Source of the DNA: Segetibacter aerophilus | GTDB taxonomy: Bacteria > Bacteroidota > Bacteroidia > Chitinophagales > Chitinophagaceae | Assembly: GCF_007991655.1 (NCBI RefSeq) | Contig: NZ_BJYT01000010.1 | Location: forward strand, 150,173 to 214,172 | Length of the DNA stretch: 64,000 nucleotides | Direction: 5' to 3' | Shown: piece after piece, positions 8,570 to 17,422 of the stretch | Layout: every line of letters starts with the position of its first letter | Position numbering within the stretch: the stretch's first letter is position 1 | Position numbers and translations under genes: made by a program | Notes under the pieces: generated by a model | The model's input: the letters and a program-made list of their open reading frames with translations, nothing else | Told to the model about the DNA's origin: nothing | The model's database searches: none

Positions 8570-8593
8570 CATTGTTGTGTCACTCACTTGTAC
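8570..8593 (-). repeat. Dispersed intergenic repeat, copy 3
   Basis: On the minus strand it reads GTACAAGTGAGTGACACAAC followed by AATG. It lies in the gap between the TonB-dependent receptor gene and the 2TM gene. Confidence 0.6.
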
Positions 8594-8627
8594 TCTCTAT
8601 TCTTGCCTCACCGCCTTGATGCATCAT

Positions 8628-10871
8628 CTACAGGTTGTTATTGATAGCATCCTGGGTTCTATCAACGCCCCAGCTTAAGAAACATCCTATAAAATAGAAC
8701 CTTCTTGATGGCGGAGTGATTGGTTCTTTATACATTCCATTGTGCGAATAGTTATAACCATACACCTGGTTTGCACCCAATACATTCGTCATACTTGCAA
8801 ACAAAACAATGTTTGTTTTAGCATTTGTTTTTCCAATGCTAGGCACATACTCAGCACTAAAATTCAGACTGTTGTAGCTTTTTGTTTTACCCTCATCAGC
8901 TAAATAATATTTGTAATTATTGTTGACCATCAGGTTATAATAAGGACGGCCTGTTGCATAGGTATACGTGAAATTAAAGCCCGACTTAATGGATGTATAA
9001 AACCGCTTCATTACAACAGATGCTGTATGATTGGCAACAAAGTTTGGTTGAAGTTTTTGAGGGTAGTTAAGATAATCGCGCTTGGTATCTATGTAAGAAT
9101 AGCTAACCCAGTAATCAAAGTTTTTGATGGATTTTTTATCCCTCCAAAAAAGATCGATACCCTTCGCATCTCCATATCCTGAATTATTATACAAGGAAGA
9201 GAAATTTACAGCAGGCACTGTTTTAATCAAATCCTCATATTTCTTGTAATAACCTTCAATCCTTAAGATGCGCTCATGAGTCATCTTCTGGTAGTTGATG
9301 ATGTAGTGAGTAGCTTTTGTCATGCCGACATTTGTACCGTAGTATAATTGATTATTCTCGGGCTTCTGGTAGAAGATGCCGTAAGCCAAAGACATCTGCG
9401 CATCCTTGCCCGTTTTATAAGCCAGTGAAACGCGAGGCGCAATGTCAGATTTTTTAATAACCGAAGAGTTTTCAAAACGAACACCGACTTTAGCGGCAAG
9501 GCTATTAGTCAAGAAGATATCGGACTCGGCAAACAGTGCTGTGTAATTATCAATCAGTTTATAGGTGGTATCATGAATAACATTCTTATCATACAAATGC
9601 CAATACTCACCACCAAAACGAAGCGCGCTGATACCTATTAATTTCTTTTCAAAAACTGCCTTCACCTGCGCTAAATCCTGCTTGTGCAGTAAGTCGAAGT
9701 TTTTGTTCTGCATCCAAGGCAATCCACTTCCAAACTGTTTTGGCTGGTTACGTTGATCTTGTACCTGCTGGCTAATATTGTCTTTATTGGTGCTATAACC
9801 TGTACCCAAATTCATCTTCCATCCATTGCCTAAATTCTCCCTCCAGCTAAGGTTGTTATACCAGTTATTGTTAGTTAGAGAAAATGCATCTTTTAGGTTC
9901 AAACTATCAATATCAGGTCTTCTTAAACCAAGTACTCCATTGCTGAAGGTGGTGTAATATTTAACCATTCCACCCCTCTTTGTCTTAAAGCGAAAGTTTG
10001 CATCGCTGCTATGGAACTGAGGCATTTTAAAGTAGTCAGGGGTCTGCTTCACCAGCCCGAAATACAAGCCAACATTTACATAACTATAATTGATCCCCCA
10101 TGAAGACTTTTTATTCTTACTCAATTGTTGGGTTCCCGCACCAACCAATAGGGGTGATATAGAAGCATCGACTTCTGACTGCTCAGGCAGGTCGATCGAC
10201 TCCAACAATAAAGCGGATGATAAGGCCTGGCCATACAAAGCAGAGTAACCTCCGGTTGTAAAAACAGTTCCTTTGAACAGAAACGGCGAGAAACGCCCGC
10301 GACTTCCAATATCCGGAACGCTTGTGAAGTATGGGTTATTGACTAACGTACCATCAATAAATTGCTTCGTTTCGTAGCCTGCTCCACCACGAACAAACAA
10401 GCCTTCCTGTTCGCCAACCTGTTGAGTACCAGGCAAGGTCTTTAGAGCGGCAGTAATGTCTGCATTTGAACCGGCAGTTGTGGCAACATCCAAAGAACTT
10501 AAGACCGCAGCTCTTTTTGAGTCACCTGCGGCAAAAGATCCTGCAGTTACCATTACGGCTTTCAGTTCGTCAAGCTTTTCTTTTATGCTAATAGTTAGGG
10601 TTATTGGCTCAGACCCTATTAAAACTTTTTGCTCAAATGAATTGTAGCCGATGCTGCTGGCAACAATAATGTGTTCGCCCTTCTCGGTTGTACGAAAAGC
10701 AAAGTTTCCTAAAGAGTCAGTTGTAGAACCATCGTAAGAATCTTTAAGGGATATACTTACACCATAGACAGGATGGTTGCGATTGTCTTTTACGACTCCT
10801 GAGATTTTCACCTGCGCAATAAGCAAGTTACCTATGAGGATTAGAGCTATTAAGAATGATAATTTTTTCAT
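8628..10871 (-). CDS. TonB-dependent receptor with carboxypeptidase-like N-terminal domain
   Basis: A 747-residue outer-membrane receptor. After the signal peptide (MKKLSFLIALILIGNLLIAQ) comes a CarboxypepD_reg-like domain (VKISGVVKDNRNHPVYGVSISLKDSYDGSTTDSLGNFAFRT, about 21-95), then a plug with LKTLPGTQQVGEQEGLFVRGGAG (about 145-170), then an aromatic-rich barrel ending in a region with YFIGCFLSWGVDRTQD. It lacks a paired SusD gene, so it is not a classic glycan-utilisation receptor; substrate is unknown. The start at 10871 precedes the signal peptide, and a very good promoter with an overlapping inverted repeat lies just upstream, which supports regulated expression. Confidence 0.92.
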   Translation of the reverse strand: MKKLSFLIALILIGNLLIAQVKISGVVKDNRNHPVYGVSISLKDSYDGSTTDSLGNFAFRTTEKGEHIIVASSIGYNSFEQKVLIGSEPITLTISIKEKLDELKAVMVTAGSFAAGDSKRAAVLSSLDVATTAGSNADITAALKTLPGTQQVGEQEGLFVRGGAGYETKQFIDGTLVNNPYFTSVPDIGSRGRFSPFLFKGTVFTTGGYSALYGQALSSALLLESIDLPEQSEVDASISPLLVGAGTQQLSKNKKSSWGINYSYVNVGLYFGLVKQTPDYFKMPQFHSSDANFRFKTKRGGMVKYYTTFSNGVLGLRRPDIDSLNLKDAFSLTNNNWYNNLSWRENLGNGWKMNLGTGYSTNKDNISQQVQDQRNQPKQFGSGLPWMQNKNFDLLHKQDLAQVKAVFEKKLIGISALRFGGEYWHLYDKNVIHDTTYKLIDNYTALFAESDIFLTNSLAAKVGVRFENSSVIKKSDIAPRVSLAYKTGKDAQMSLAYGIFYQKPENNQLYYGTNVGMTKATHYIINYQKMTHERILRIEGYYKKYEDLIKTVPAVNFSSLYNNSGYGDAKGIDLFWRDKKSIKNFDYWVSYSYIDTKRDYLNYPQKLQPNFVANHTASVVMKRFYTSIKSGFNFTYTYATGRPYYNLMVNNNYKYYLADEGKTKSYNSLNFSAEYVPSIGKTNAKTNIVLFASMTNVLGANQVYGYNYSHNGMYKEPITPPSRRFYFIGCFLSWGVDRTQDAINNNL

Positions 10872-10889
10872 CAGTTTTGATTTGCAATA

Positions 10890-10921
10890 CAAACGTAGTA
10901 TAGTTTATTTTATAAACCAAA
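10890..10921 (-). promoter_or_regulatory. Promoter of the TonB-dependent receptor gene
   Basis: On the minus strand TTTG (10921-10918), a 20-base spacer and TACGTTTG (10897-10890) match the Bacteroidota -33/-7 consensus exactly. Predicted transcription start is near 10884. Confidence 0.65.
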
Positions 10922-10925
10922 CTAT
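10900..10925. promoter_or_regulatory. Inverted repeat overlapping the receptor promoter (candidate operator)
   Basis: ATAGTTT (10900-10906) and AAACTAT (10919-10925) are perfect 7-base arms with 12 bases between; a nested GTTTAT/ATAAAC palindrome fills the interior. It covers the -33 element and spacer of the receptor promoter, the position expected of a repressor site. No dedicated regulator gene is adjacent. Confidence 0.4.
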
Positions 10926-10974
10926 CTTTGAAACTAATTCATTCTTCTTTTTCTACGGTCTTAACGACTGAAGA

Positions 10975-11149
10975 ATGGTACTCATCGGCGATGACCCGAA
11001 AAAAATAAAAACAGTGATGGAAAAGGGTAAGAAAAAATTGCTACTAAAGATTAAAAGCCGCTGCCTAGAGATATAGTACAAGGACTGATAAAACCCGAGT
11101 TAATTAAAGAACAAATGCAGATAAAAAAACTAGCGAAAGAACGCCTGCG
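10975..11149 (+). pseudogene. Possible decayed short coding relic
   Basis: The 335-base gap between the receptor start and the VOC gene contains two short Lys-rich open stretches in different frames. The first begins at an ATG at 10975 (MVLIGDDPKKIKTVMEKGKK and on for about 30 codons). The second continues from about 11064 in another frame (PRDIVQGLIKPELIKEQMQI and on to a stop near 11149). Joined, they would make about 58 residues. I do not recognise the product. It may be a frameshifted small gene or chance. Confidence 0.25.
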
Positions 11150-11207
11150 ATGACAACGCCAGAACGGTTACAAATTAGGCGGTACTTATCAAGAAATACC
11201 ACAATGA

Positions 11208-11858
11208 TCAGAGGATAAGTTCTGCTACCTGCCCATTATTTTCAAACACAACTTTAGTATCAAACCTTTCCGCGGGCTGTTGTGTTGGTAGCCACCCTCT
11301 TCCAATTTTTGTAACGATAAACAATCCTTGTGTATCGCCCATAACAGAAAAATCTTGTAGCCGTGGTCCTTTTACAAAATATTGCAATCCATATTTTTCA
11401 TTAAACATTTTGCATGCTTCGGTTACATCTTCTACGGGAACTCCAATCTCGCAAATTCCAATAATATCTGAAGGTGTGAAAGGCTCATTTGTATCGTTAT
11501 GGAGGTCATGATGAGCTATAAATTCAACAATGTTTTTTTGATTATCATGAAAGTAAAAAGCATGCGCATTCCAGTTACTAAAATCGGCAATCGTAGTACC
11601 TGGAGTAAAGGGAAGAACTTCTATTTTATCAGCAATGAATCGATGGGCTTCATCAACTTTATTTGAAGGAATACTAAATGCAAAATGATAAAACGGATTT
11701 TGTCTTTCAGTGTAAGTAAAGGAAAGCATAGAGTGTCCGACAGAGAAAGAAATACGTGAGGCTGTCTTGTTATATATGGCAAACTGCAAAATGTCGCTGT
11801 AAAAACGCTCAGTAGCAACGAGGTCGTTTGTAAGTAAAGAAATCTCTTTTATAAGCAT
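11208..11858 (-). CDS. VOC (glyoxalase/dioxygenase-like) family protein
   Basis: 216 residues with two vicinal-oxygen-chelate half-modules: MLIKEISLLTNDLVATERFYSDILQF and a matching second module near residues 135-160 (IICEIGVPVEDVTEACKMFNEKYGLQ-like). The NIVEFIAHH segment at the end of the first module is typical of glyoxalase-like proteins, with a possible metal-ligand Glu and His. It lies just downstream of the histidine kinase gene, but there is no clear functional link to the efflux cluster. Reaction and substrate are unknown. Confidence 0.75.
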   Translation of the reverse strand: MLIKEISLLTNDLVATERFYSDILQFAIYNKTASRISFSVGHSMLSFTYTERQNPFYHFAFSIPSNKVDEAHRFIADKIEVLPFTPGTTIADFSNWNAHAFYFHDNQKNIVEFIAHHDLHNDTNEPFTPSDIIGICEIGVPVEDVTEACKMFNEKYGLQYFVKGPRLQDFSVMGDTQGLFIVTKIGRGWLPTQQPAERFDTKVVFENNGQVAELIL

Positions 11859-11894
11859 TTAGAGCGCTTTCTCCAAAACTACAAAAAGACGTAA

Positions 11895-13196
11895 TTAAGA
11901 ATCAAATGAAATCGAAAAATCAGTCCTCCCCTTTGCAACTGTTTGTAGAGAAAACTTGTATTGATGATTGAGTAAAATCTCTCTTATTAAAGTCAATCCA
12001 ACTCCTTGCCCATCTTTTTTGGTACTAAAAAACGGAGTGAAAAGTTGCTCGGAAACTGAGGGGTCGATTCCTTTACCTGTATCTGAAATAATGAGTTGAG
12101 AAGGACGTGTTGTTGTAGTGAATGTAATGGTACCTTTTTGATCAATTGACTCTATGGCGTTTTTTACAACGTTTATCAGCGCTTGCTCTATTTGCTGTTC
12201 ATCCGCATGAAGTGTTATTGGCTCTCTTGAAAAATTGTATTCAAATTCAATTTCCTTTTCACCGGCCTTTAAAGCCATTAATGTTGTAATATTTCTTATC
12301 AGCTTGTGCAGGTCGATGCTCTTTTTGTTTGGCTGCGGTAAGCGAACAAGGTCCGCAAAGTTGCGCATGAAGACATTGAGGTTTTGATTTCTGTCAACCG
12401 CTACTTGCAGGGCGTTTTTCAGTGTGCCATTTTGTTCTCCGTTGATCTGGTCTGTTTTTAAAGTTGATTGAAGAATGCTGTTAACGGGCCCGATCGTATT
12501 GTTGACTTCATGGGCCATCATCCGGATAATTTTTCCGTAAGCTTTCTTTTCAGCTTCAAGAATTTCTGCCGTCAATTCTTCCATCATAATAAAAACCCTT
12601 GCAAAACCTCGATCTATAAAATGAGACTTTTGTAGTTTGAATGTTGTTACCCCGCTTAGTGTAATCGTCTTTGCTTCCCCCGATTGAAGCCCGCTAATTT
12701 GTTTCATAACCGGGTGGTCAATTTCATCAACCAGTTGGTTGACTATGGCTTTTTCATCAATGCCTAGCAACTGGAGTGCTTTAGGATTTAGTTGCTGTAT
12801 CTTATTATCATAATCCAAAATGATAATACCGGTAGGCGATGTTTGAATAAGCTTTTCGAGGAAGAAATGCTGTTCCTCTTGTTTCGTTCTTTCTGTTCTT
12901 AATACATCGATCATTTGATTATACACTGAGATTAATTGATCCATTTCATGTTTTCCTGTCGTTACAAACTTGGTTGTAAAATCACGGTCTTTAATGGCTT
13001 CCACACCTGTCATTAATGTTTTTAGGGGCTGTATTAATTGGCGATATAACTGGAAGGCAAGCATGGCAGACAACAGGATAAAGATTTCTGAAACAATAAA
13101 GAGAACCTGGTTGTCCTTAAAAATGAAATACGAAAGCACGAGCGTTATCAGGTGCAGTGTGATGACAAACAGAAGATACTTAGTCCGCAGTTTCAT
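11895..13196 (-). CDS. Sensor histidine kinase of the NtrY/NtrB type
   Basis: Autophosphorylates on histidine and should pass the phosphate to the sigma-54 activator encoded just upstream. Order of parts: two membrane spans near the N-terminus (about 5-50), a HAMP-like region (IQPLKTLMTGVEAIKDRDF), a PAS domain (about 115-200; LIQTSPTGIIILDYDNKIQQLNPKALQLLGID), the H-box MAHEVNNTIGPVNS, and an HATPase domain with N-box NVVKNAIESI, DTGKGID and GQGVGLTL. The start at 13196 overlaps the response-regulator gene by 17 bases; a start at 13220 is also open. The sensing region between the two spans is almost absent, so the signal is probably sensed in the membrane or cytoplasm. Confidence 0.9.
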   Translation of the reverse strand: MKLRTKYLLFVITLHLITLVLSYFIFKDNQVLFIVSEIFILLSAMLAFQLYRQLIQPLKTLMTGVEAIKDRDFTTKFVTTGKHEMDQLISVYNQMIDVLRTERTKQEEQHFFLEKLIQTSPTGIIILDYDNKIQQLNPKALQLLGIDEKAIVNQLVDEIDHPVMKQISGLQSGEAKTITLSGVTTFKLQKSHFIDRGFARVFIMMEELTAEILEAEKKAYGKIIRMMAHEVNNTIGPVNSILQSTLKTDQINGEQNGTLKNALQVAVDRNQNLNVFMRNFADLVRLPQPNKKSIDLHKLIRNITTLMALKAGEKEIEFEYNFSREPITLHADEQQIEQALINVVKNAIESIDQKGTITFTTTTRPSQLIISDTGKGIDPSVSEQLFTPFFSTKKDGQGVGLTLIREILLNHQYKFSLQTVAKGRTDFSISFDS

Positions 13197-14559
13197 CGTA
13201 AGGGATGTTGAATTTTTCAAGCCGTCGATATAACGAACTGCGTGTAATGCCCAATGCGGAAGCGGCTTTGGTTACTTTGTTTTTATGAAAGTCCATTGCC
13301 TTTTTTATCATTTGCATCTCTAATTCATCCAAAGTAATCGCCCCTACCTGTGGCAATTGCATGGCGCCTTTTTTATTTGGTGATTGTTCCAGTTGCGATT
13401 TAAAATCATCGACTTCCAACACATCTTTTCTACTAACAAGAACTGACCTCTCCACTATGTTTTTTAATTGCCGAATATTACCCGGCAATGGCAGCTGTTT
13501 CAACCACTTGGAAGCATCATTGCTTAGTTTAAGGTTTGGACGATTATAGATCTCTTTTAAATTATTGATAAAAAATTCAACCAGCAGTGGAATGTCTTTT
13601 GGTCTTTCTCTTAATGCCGGCAACCTGACTGTTATCAAATTTATCCGGTACAACAAGTCTTCCCTGAACGTACCCATCGCAACCATTTCTTCGAGGTTTC
13701 GGTTGGTTGCACAAACTACTCTTACATCTACGTTCTTTGTGCGGCTGCTTCCCAACACTTCATATGTTCTGTCTTGAAGAACCCGTAATAATTTCACCTG
13801 GCTTCCTGCATCAAGATCACCGATTTCGTCTAGGAAGATGGTCCCTTTATTTGCCAGTTCAAAGCGACCTACCCGGTCGAACCGTGCGTCGGTAAAAGCA
13901 CCTCGAACATGACCAAACATCTCACTTTCAAATAGCGATGTTGAAATGCCTCCAAGATTTACTTTAATGAAAGGCTTGTTTGCTCTCAAGCTATTTTGGT
14001 GTATCGCTTCAGCAATCAATTCTTTACCAGTGCCGCTCTCACCCATTATCAAAACAGGTGCGTCCGTCGAAGCTACCCTGCCAATTGTCTCAAGTATATC
14101 AACCATGTTATCGTCGTCACCAATGATCTGGTGAAACTTGTACATGCTGTCTAATTGCTTGCGGCTGTTCTTTTGTTTCTTTTTATCCTGTAGATCGAGT
14201 AAAGTTTTAATGGATTGTAGTACATGATCATTGCTCCAGGGCTTATTCAAAAAATCGTTTGCGCCGAATTTCATTCCCTGCACCGCTAGTTCTATGCTTG
14301 CCCAGCCTGTGATTAAAATGATTGGTATGGCATCATTTATCTTTTTGATTTCTTGTAATAAGTTCATTCCTTCCTTGCCCGATGTATCGATAGAAAAGTT
14401 AAGGTCAAGTATAATCAGTTCAGGTGTATTTGACTTTAAGAAGGTAAGGGCAGATGCCGGACCATCAGCTGTCGCTGTTCGGTAACCTTCACCTTCGAGC
14501 AGCAGTTGAAGGGAAGTTTTTACAGCAATATCATCATCAATTATCAATATCATGCGCAC
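13180..14559 (-). CDS. Sigma-54-dependent response regulator (NtrC family)
   Basis: A 459-residue activator that hydrolyses ATP to open sigma-54 promoters. The receiver domain (1-120) has IIDDD and phosphoacceptor D52 in LIILDLNFS. The AAA+ domain (about 140-375) has Walker A GESGTGKE, a GAFTDA loop in place of the usual GAFTGA, Walker B GTIFLDEIGDLD and the R-finger region. The C-terminal Fis-type helix-turn-helix is ALGITRSSLYRRLEKFNIP. It is translationally coupled to the kinase and lies downstream of the efflux genes. The palindrome at 21213-21226 and sigma-54-like promoter upstream of the adaptor gene are its likely targets. Confidence 0.95.
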   Translation of the reverse strand: MRMILIIDDDIAVKTSLQLLLEGEGYRTATADGPASALTFLKSNTPELIILDLNFSIDTSGKEGMNLLQEIKKINDAIPIILITGWASIELAVQGMKFGANDFLNKPWSNDHVLQSIKTLLDLQDKKKQKNSRKQLDSMYKFHQIIGDDDNMVDILETIGRVASTDAPVLIMGESGTGKELIAEAIHQNSLRANKPFIKVNLGGISTSLFESEMFGHVRGAFTDARFDRVGRFELANKGTIFLDEIGDLDAGSQVKLLRVLQDRTYEVLGSSRTKNVDVRVVCATNRNLEEMVAMGTFREDLLYRINLITVRLPALRERPKDIPLLVEFFINNLKEIYNRPNLKLSNDASKWLKQLPLPGNIRQLKNIVERSVLVSRKDVLEVDDFKSQLEQSPNKKGAMQLPQVGAITLDELEMQMIKKAMDFHKNKVTKAASALGITRSSLYRRLEKFNIPYDETAD

Positions 14560-14660
14560 CTTTCAAATTCGGGTTAAATTACAATTTTCTCTTCGTTTAA
14601 ATTCTGCTTCGGGTCTTGGTGGTTTAAACCTTTTTGGCAGCGATTGTTACATCAGCAAAA

Positions 14661-14676
14661 GAGTGCGACGCAACAA
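14661..14676 (+). repeat. Dispersed intergenic repeat, copy 4
   Basis: GAGTGCGACGCAACAA, in the 190-base gap between the response-regulator gene and the second permease gene. A direct repeat of TCACAACTCAC follows at about 14719-14745. Confidence 0.6.
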
Positions 14677-14749
14677 AACTTTAATAGATATTCTCCCGCC
14701 CGGCTATCAAATTCTTCACTCACAACTCACCCTTCACAACTCACTCCCA

Positions 14750-15949
14750 CTACTCCTCATGCAACGCCACAGCCGGATAAATAGCAGCCGCCTGCTTGCC
14801 AGGATATAGAGCGCACAGCGTGACCAATACATAAATGAAAATCACTGAAAGCACAATGGCGGCAATGTACGTTCCGGATGCAAGGTCGAACACATTTAAC
14901 AACGGAAACTGGAACGCAAAGAAACAACCAAGGAGCAGCGAAATAGTTGCTAACACAAGTGCCTCGCCCACCAACTGGTTAGAAACAGAATTGCCGGTGG
15001 CGCCGACGGCCCTTCTTAAACCGATCTCACCCCTGCGCTTATTGATGTTATACCAAAGCACGCCAAACAGACCTAGCGCAACATTGATGATGAGGAAGCC
15101 AGCAACTACTCCCGCAATAATCATTGGGACTACCATTATTTTATTTTTGCTTATTAGCTTCTTATCAAGGTGTTCAATTTCTATGTTTGTTCCAATTGTG
15201 TTTGAAAGTGTTTTGAACAATTTACTTTCAAATGTGGCGTCCGTGCCGGGCTTCACTTTTAAAAGGATCGTTCCGGTCCACCTCGCCCAGCCAGTATCAA
15301 TAGGGTGATACATTCCGCTTTCTATCTCCTGGTAAGACCCTTTATCTTTTATATTTTCCACTACGCCAACTATGTGTAGTTGTGAGGCATTTTGCTGATC
15401 GAGACCAGGAAAATCGTCACCAAGCGTTTTTCCAACTGCGCTTTGACCATCAAACAACTCGCTCTCTAGCCGACTATTGATAACTATGATCCGATTTTTC
15501 GAGACCGCATCGGCCTTTGTAATCCATCTGCCACTTTTCATTTTCATATTCAACACTTTCAGGTAATCTTCGCCGGCATTATATACATTGGCCATTACTT
15601 TTTTATGCTTACCGTAACTAACTGCCGTGTTAGAAGTATTCATTGAAAACGGAATGTTATTGCCAGAAAAACTTAGCTCGGTTATCTGCGGCATTGAGCG
15701 TAACGTGTTTTTTAAAGCCTCATGAAAGATGGCAACAGAGTCTGCGTTAGTAATATTTTCGGGCGGCGTGAAATTCACACTCCAGACATCTTCATAAACA
15801 AAGCCCATGGGTTGCCTGTAATTCTTGTAACAGAAAACAACTACTGTAAAGATGGCAAACATCACAATGAAAGAGATAAACATTTCGGTTATAAGTAAAG
15901 CGTTTTGCTTCTTCTTATTCCAGATTAATCTAAACAAATGGGTGAACAT
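14750..15949 (-). CDS. MacB/FtsX-type ABC transporter permease (second)
   Basis: A 399-residue permease with one N-terminal span (about 17-42), a large periplasmic MacB-PCD-like domain (about 45-270), and three C-terminal spans (about 280-305, 330-355 and 365-390) with the conserved NKRRGEIGLRRAVGATGNSV motif of the FtsX family. Together with the other permease, ATPase, TolC-like channel and adaptor it should form a tripartite exporter. It follows the first permease gene by 26 bases. The two permeases are separate genes rather than a homodimer as in MacB, so the channel is probably a heterodimer. Substrate is unknown. Confidence 0.9.
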   Translation of the reverse strand: MFTHLFRLIWNKKKQNALLITEMFISFIVMFAIFTVVVFCYKNYRQPMGFVYEDVWSVNFTPPENITNADSVAIFHEALKNTLRSMPQITELSFSGNNIPFSMNTSNTAVSYGKHKKVMANVYNAGEDYLKVLNMKMKSGRWITKADAVSKNRIIVINSRLESELFDGQSAVGKTLGDDFPGLDQQNASQLHIVGVVENIKDKGSYQEIESGMYHPIDTGWARWTGTILLKVKPGTDATFESKLFKTLSNTIGTNIEIEHLDKKLISKNKIMVVPMIIAGVVAGFLIINVALGLFGVLWYNINKRRGEIGLRRAVGATGNSVSNQLVGEALVLATISLLLGCFFAFQFPLLNVFDLASGTYIAAIVLSVIFIYVLVTLCALYPGKQAAAIYPAVALHEE

Positions 15950-15975
15950 ATAATGAGTTTAAGAGAGTTGAATAA

Positions 15976-17217
15976 TTATTGTGCTTTTAAAGCAGTTACT
16001 ACCTGTAGCCTCGACATTCGCCATGCAGGATATACGCCCGACAGCAAGCCAAAAACAAGACAGGCAAGAAGGCTATAATATAAAACAGTCAGGTTAATAG
16101 TCAGGTGCAGGTTTGCAATCAAATCGCCGTTATTGATGATCTGCAAAATGATAAATGAAAGAACGATGGCGATAATAGTTCCAAGAAGCGTGAGTATTAT
16201 ATTTTCCACCACAAACTGACCAACCAACGTCATTCCTGATGCTCCAAATGCTTTACGCACTCCTATCTCTGATGAGCGCTCCATTATCCGGCTGATGTTG
16301 ATATTGATAAGGTTGAGCGTTGGCAGCAACATAAATAACAACGCAAAAATGTACCCGAAAAATTTCAGCTTCCATAGTTTTCCACTCTCGGGATCTCCAA
16401 TCGGCGACCCACCTAAATAGCTTTCAACATATGGCTCAGCACGACTGACAAATACATCAAAATCTTTGTTGTCCGGTTTTATTTTCGAAACTACTGCCGC
16501 ATATTCTGCTTGTATTTTAGGAAAGTCATCTTTTGAATTTGCAAGCAGCACCGCAGTATATTGGCCCATTAAACTCTTGTGTTTGTAATCGACTTTTGAT
16601 ACAGTATATGGCACAAATAAATCCGCATAGGAAACCAACATTGTCACCGGTACGCTTTTCACTACGCCAGAAACCCTGTATTGTACATTGTCAGCCTCAA
16701 TGTATTTACCCACTACACTTGGTACATCTCCAAAATAACTCTTCTTTGTATCTTCAGAAATGACTGCAACCCGCTCTCCGTTTTTAATCTGCTGAGAAGT
16801 ATATGGCTTGCCCTCAATAAAATTATACTCTATCACATCCCAAAATTGGTCGTTGGTATATTTAAGGTTTATAACGAGCTTTTTGTTATTTACGTACGAA
16901 TTTGTGGCAGCAAACATTGACGAAATCGCAACTTTTGCAGGGGTCTTTAAAGTGCGAACATAAGTGTCGAGATACCAAAAGCTTGCAGGGCTGTTCATCT
17001 GCCCAGAGGTCTTGGTTGCCTTCTGCCGAAGCTCATTAATGTAGAGAGATCTATCCCTGTTTACTTCAGGATAATTTGCGCTGGCTACGTTGTCTATAAA
17101 CGCCGTTATGACGATTAAAATGGTAAGCGTAAAGCTTATTCCAAACAAGCTGATGAAGGTGAAGAACTTCCGTCTCTTCAATACAGCTATCGCTATTTTA
17201 AAATAATTTTTAAGCAT
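15976..17217 (-). CDS. MacB/FtsX-type ABC transporter permease (first)
   Basis: 413 residues with the same plan as its downstream partner: one N-terminal span (about 18-42), a periplasmic domain with YPEVNRDRSLYI and RVAVISEDTKKSYFGD, and three C-terminal spans with RSSEIGVRKAFGASGMTLVGQF, the FtsX signature. The N-terminal MLKNYFKIAIAVLKRRKFFTFISLFGIS is the usual start of Bacteroidota members. A repeat-filled 205-base gap separates it from the ATPase gene, which may alter expression between the two. Confidence 0.9.
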   Translation of the reverse strand: MLKNYFKIAIAVLKRRKFFTFISLFGISFTLTILIVITAFIDNVASANYPEVNRDRSLYINELRQKATKTSGQMNSPASFWYLDTYVRTLKTPAKVAISSMFAATNSYVNNKKLVINLKYTNDQFWDVIEYNFIEGKPYTSQQIKNGERVAVISEDTKKSYFGDVPSVVGKYIEADNVQYRVSGVVKSVPVTMLVSYADLFVPYTVSKVDYKHKSLMGQYTAVLLANSKDDFPKIQAEYAAVVSKIKPDNKDFDVFVSRAEPYVESYLGGSPIGDPESGKLWKLKFFGYIFALLFMLLPTLNLININISRIMERSSEIGVRKAFGASGMTLVGQFVVENIILTLLGTIIAIVLSFIILQIINNGDLIANLHLTINLTVLYYSLLACLVFGLLSGVYPAWRMSRLQVVTALKAQ

Positions 17218-17285
17218 GAGTCCGAAGTTTTGTGTTTCGTGTTTTGAGTTTTTTTTGTGTTGCCGGCTTTGGTTCTTAGTGGCGT

Positions 17286-17310
17286 CATCGTTGTGTCACT
17301 TACTTGTACG
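17286..17310 (-). repeat. Dispersed intergenic repeat, copy 5
   Basis: On the minus strand GTACAAGTAAGTGACACAAC then GATG. It lies in the gap between the ABC ATPase gene and the first permease gene, beside the palindromic element at 17336-17419. Confidence 0.6.
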
Positions 17311-17335
17311 GCAAATCTTTTTGCATCTTTTTTTC

Positions 17336-17419
17336 TTGAACCACGAAGACACGAAGGGCACAAAGTATCACAGAGTTGTCTTAGTGCTTCTTCGTGTTCT
17401 TTGAGCCTTAGTGGTTCAA
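17336..17419. repeat. Imperfect palindromic intergenic element
   Basis: The ends are perfect inverted TTGAACCAC / GTGGTTCAA, and the arms continue as CGAAGACACGAAGGGCACAA (from 17344) against a similar reverse complement from 17387 (CTTCTTCGTGTTCTTTGAGC). The interior is about 20 bases. Sequences of the CCACGAAGACACGAAG kind are, to my knowledge, scattered between genes in many environmental bacteria. It probably folds as a long hairpin in the transcript between ATPase and permease genes. Confidence 0.7.
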
Positions 17420-17422
17420 AAC

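Noticed and set aside
14835..15308. A long 157-codon frame on the plus strand opposite the second permease gene
   Set aside because: It is antisense to a well-supported FtsX-type permease and reads as biased shadow sequence with no domain.
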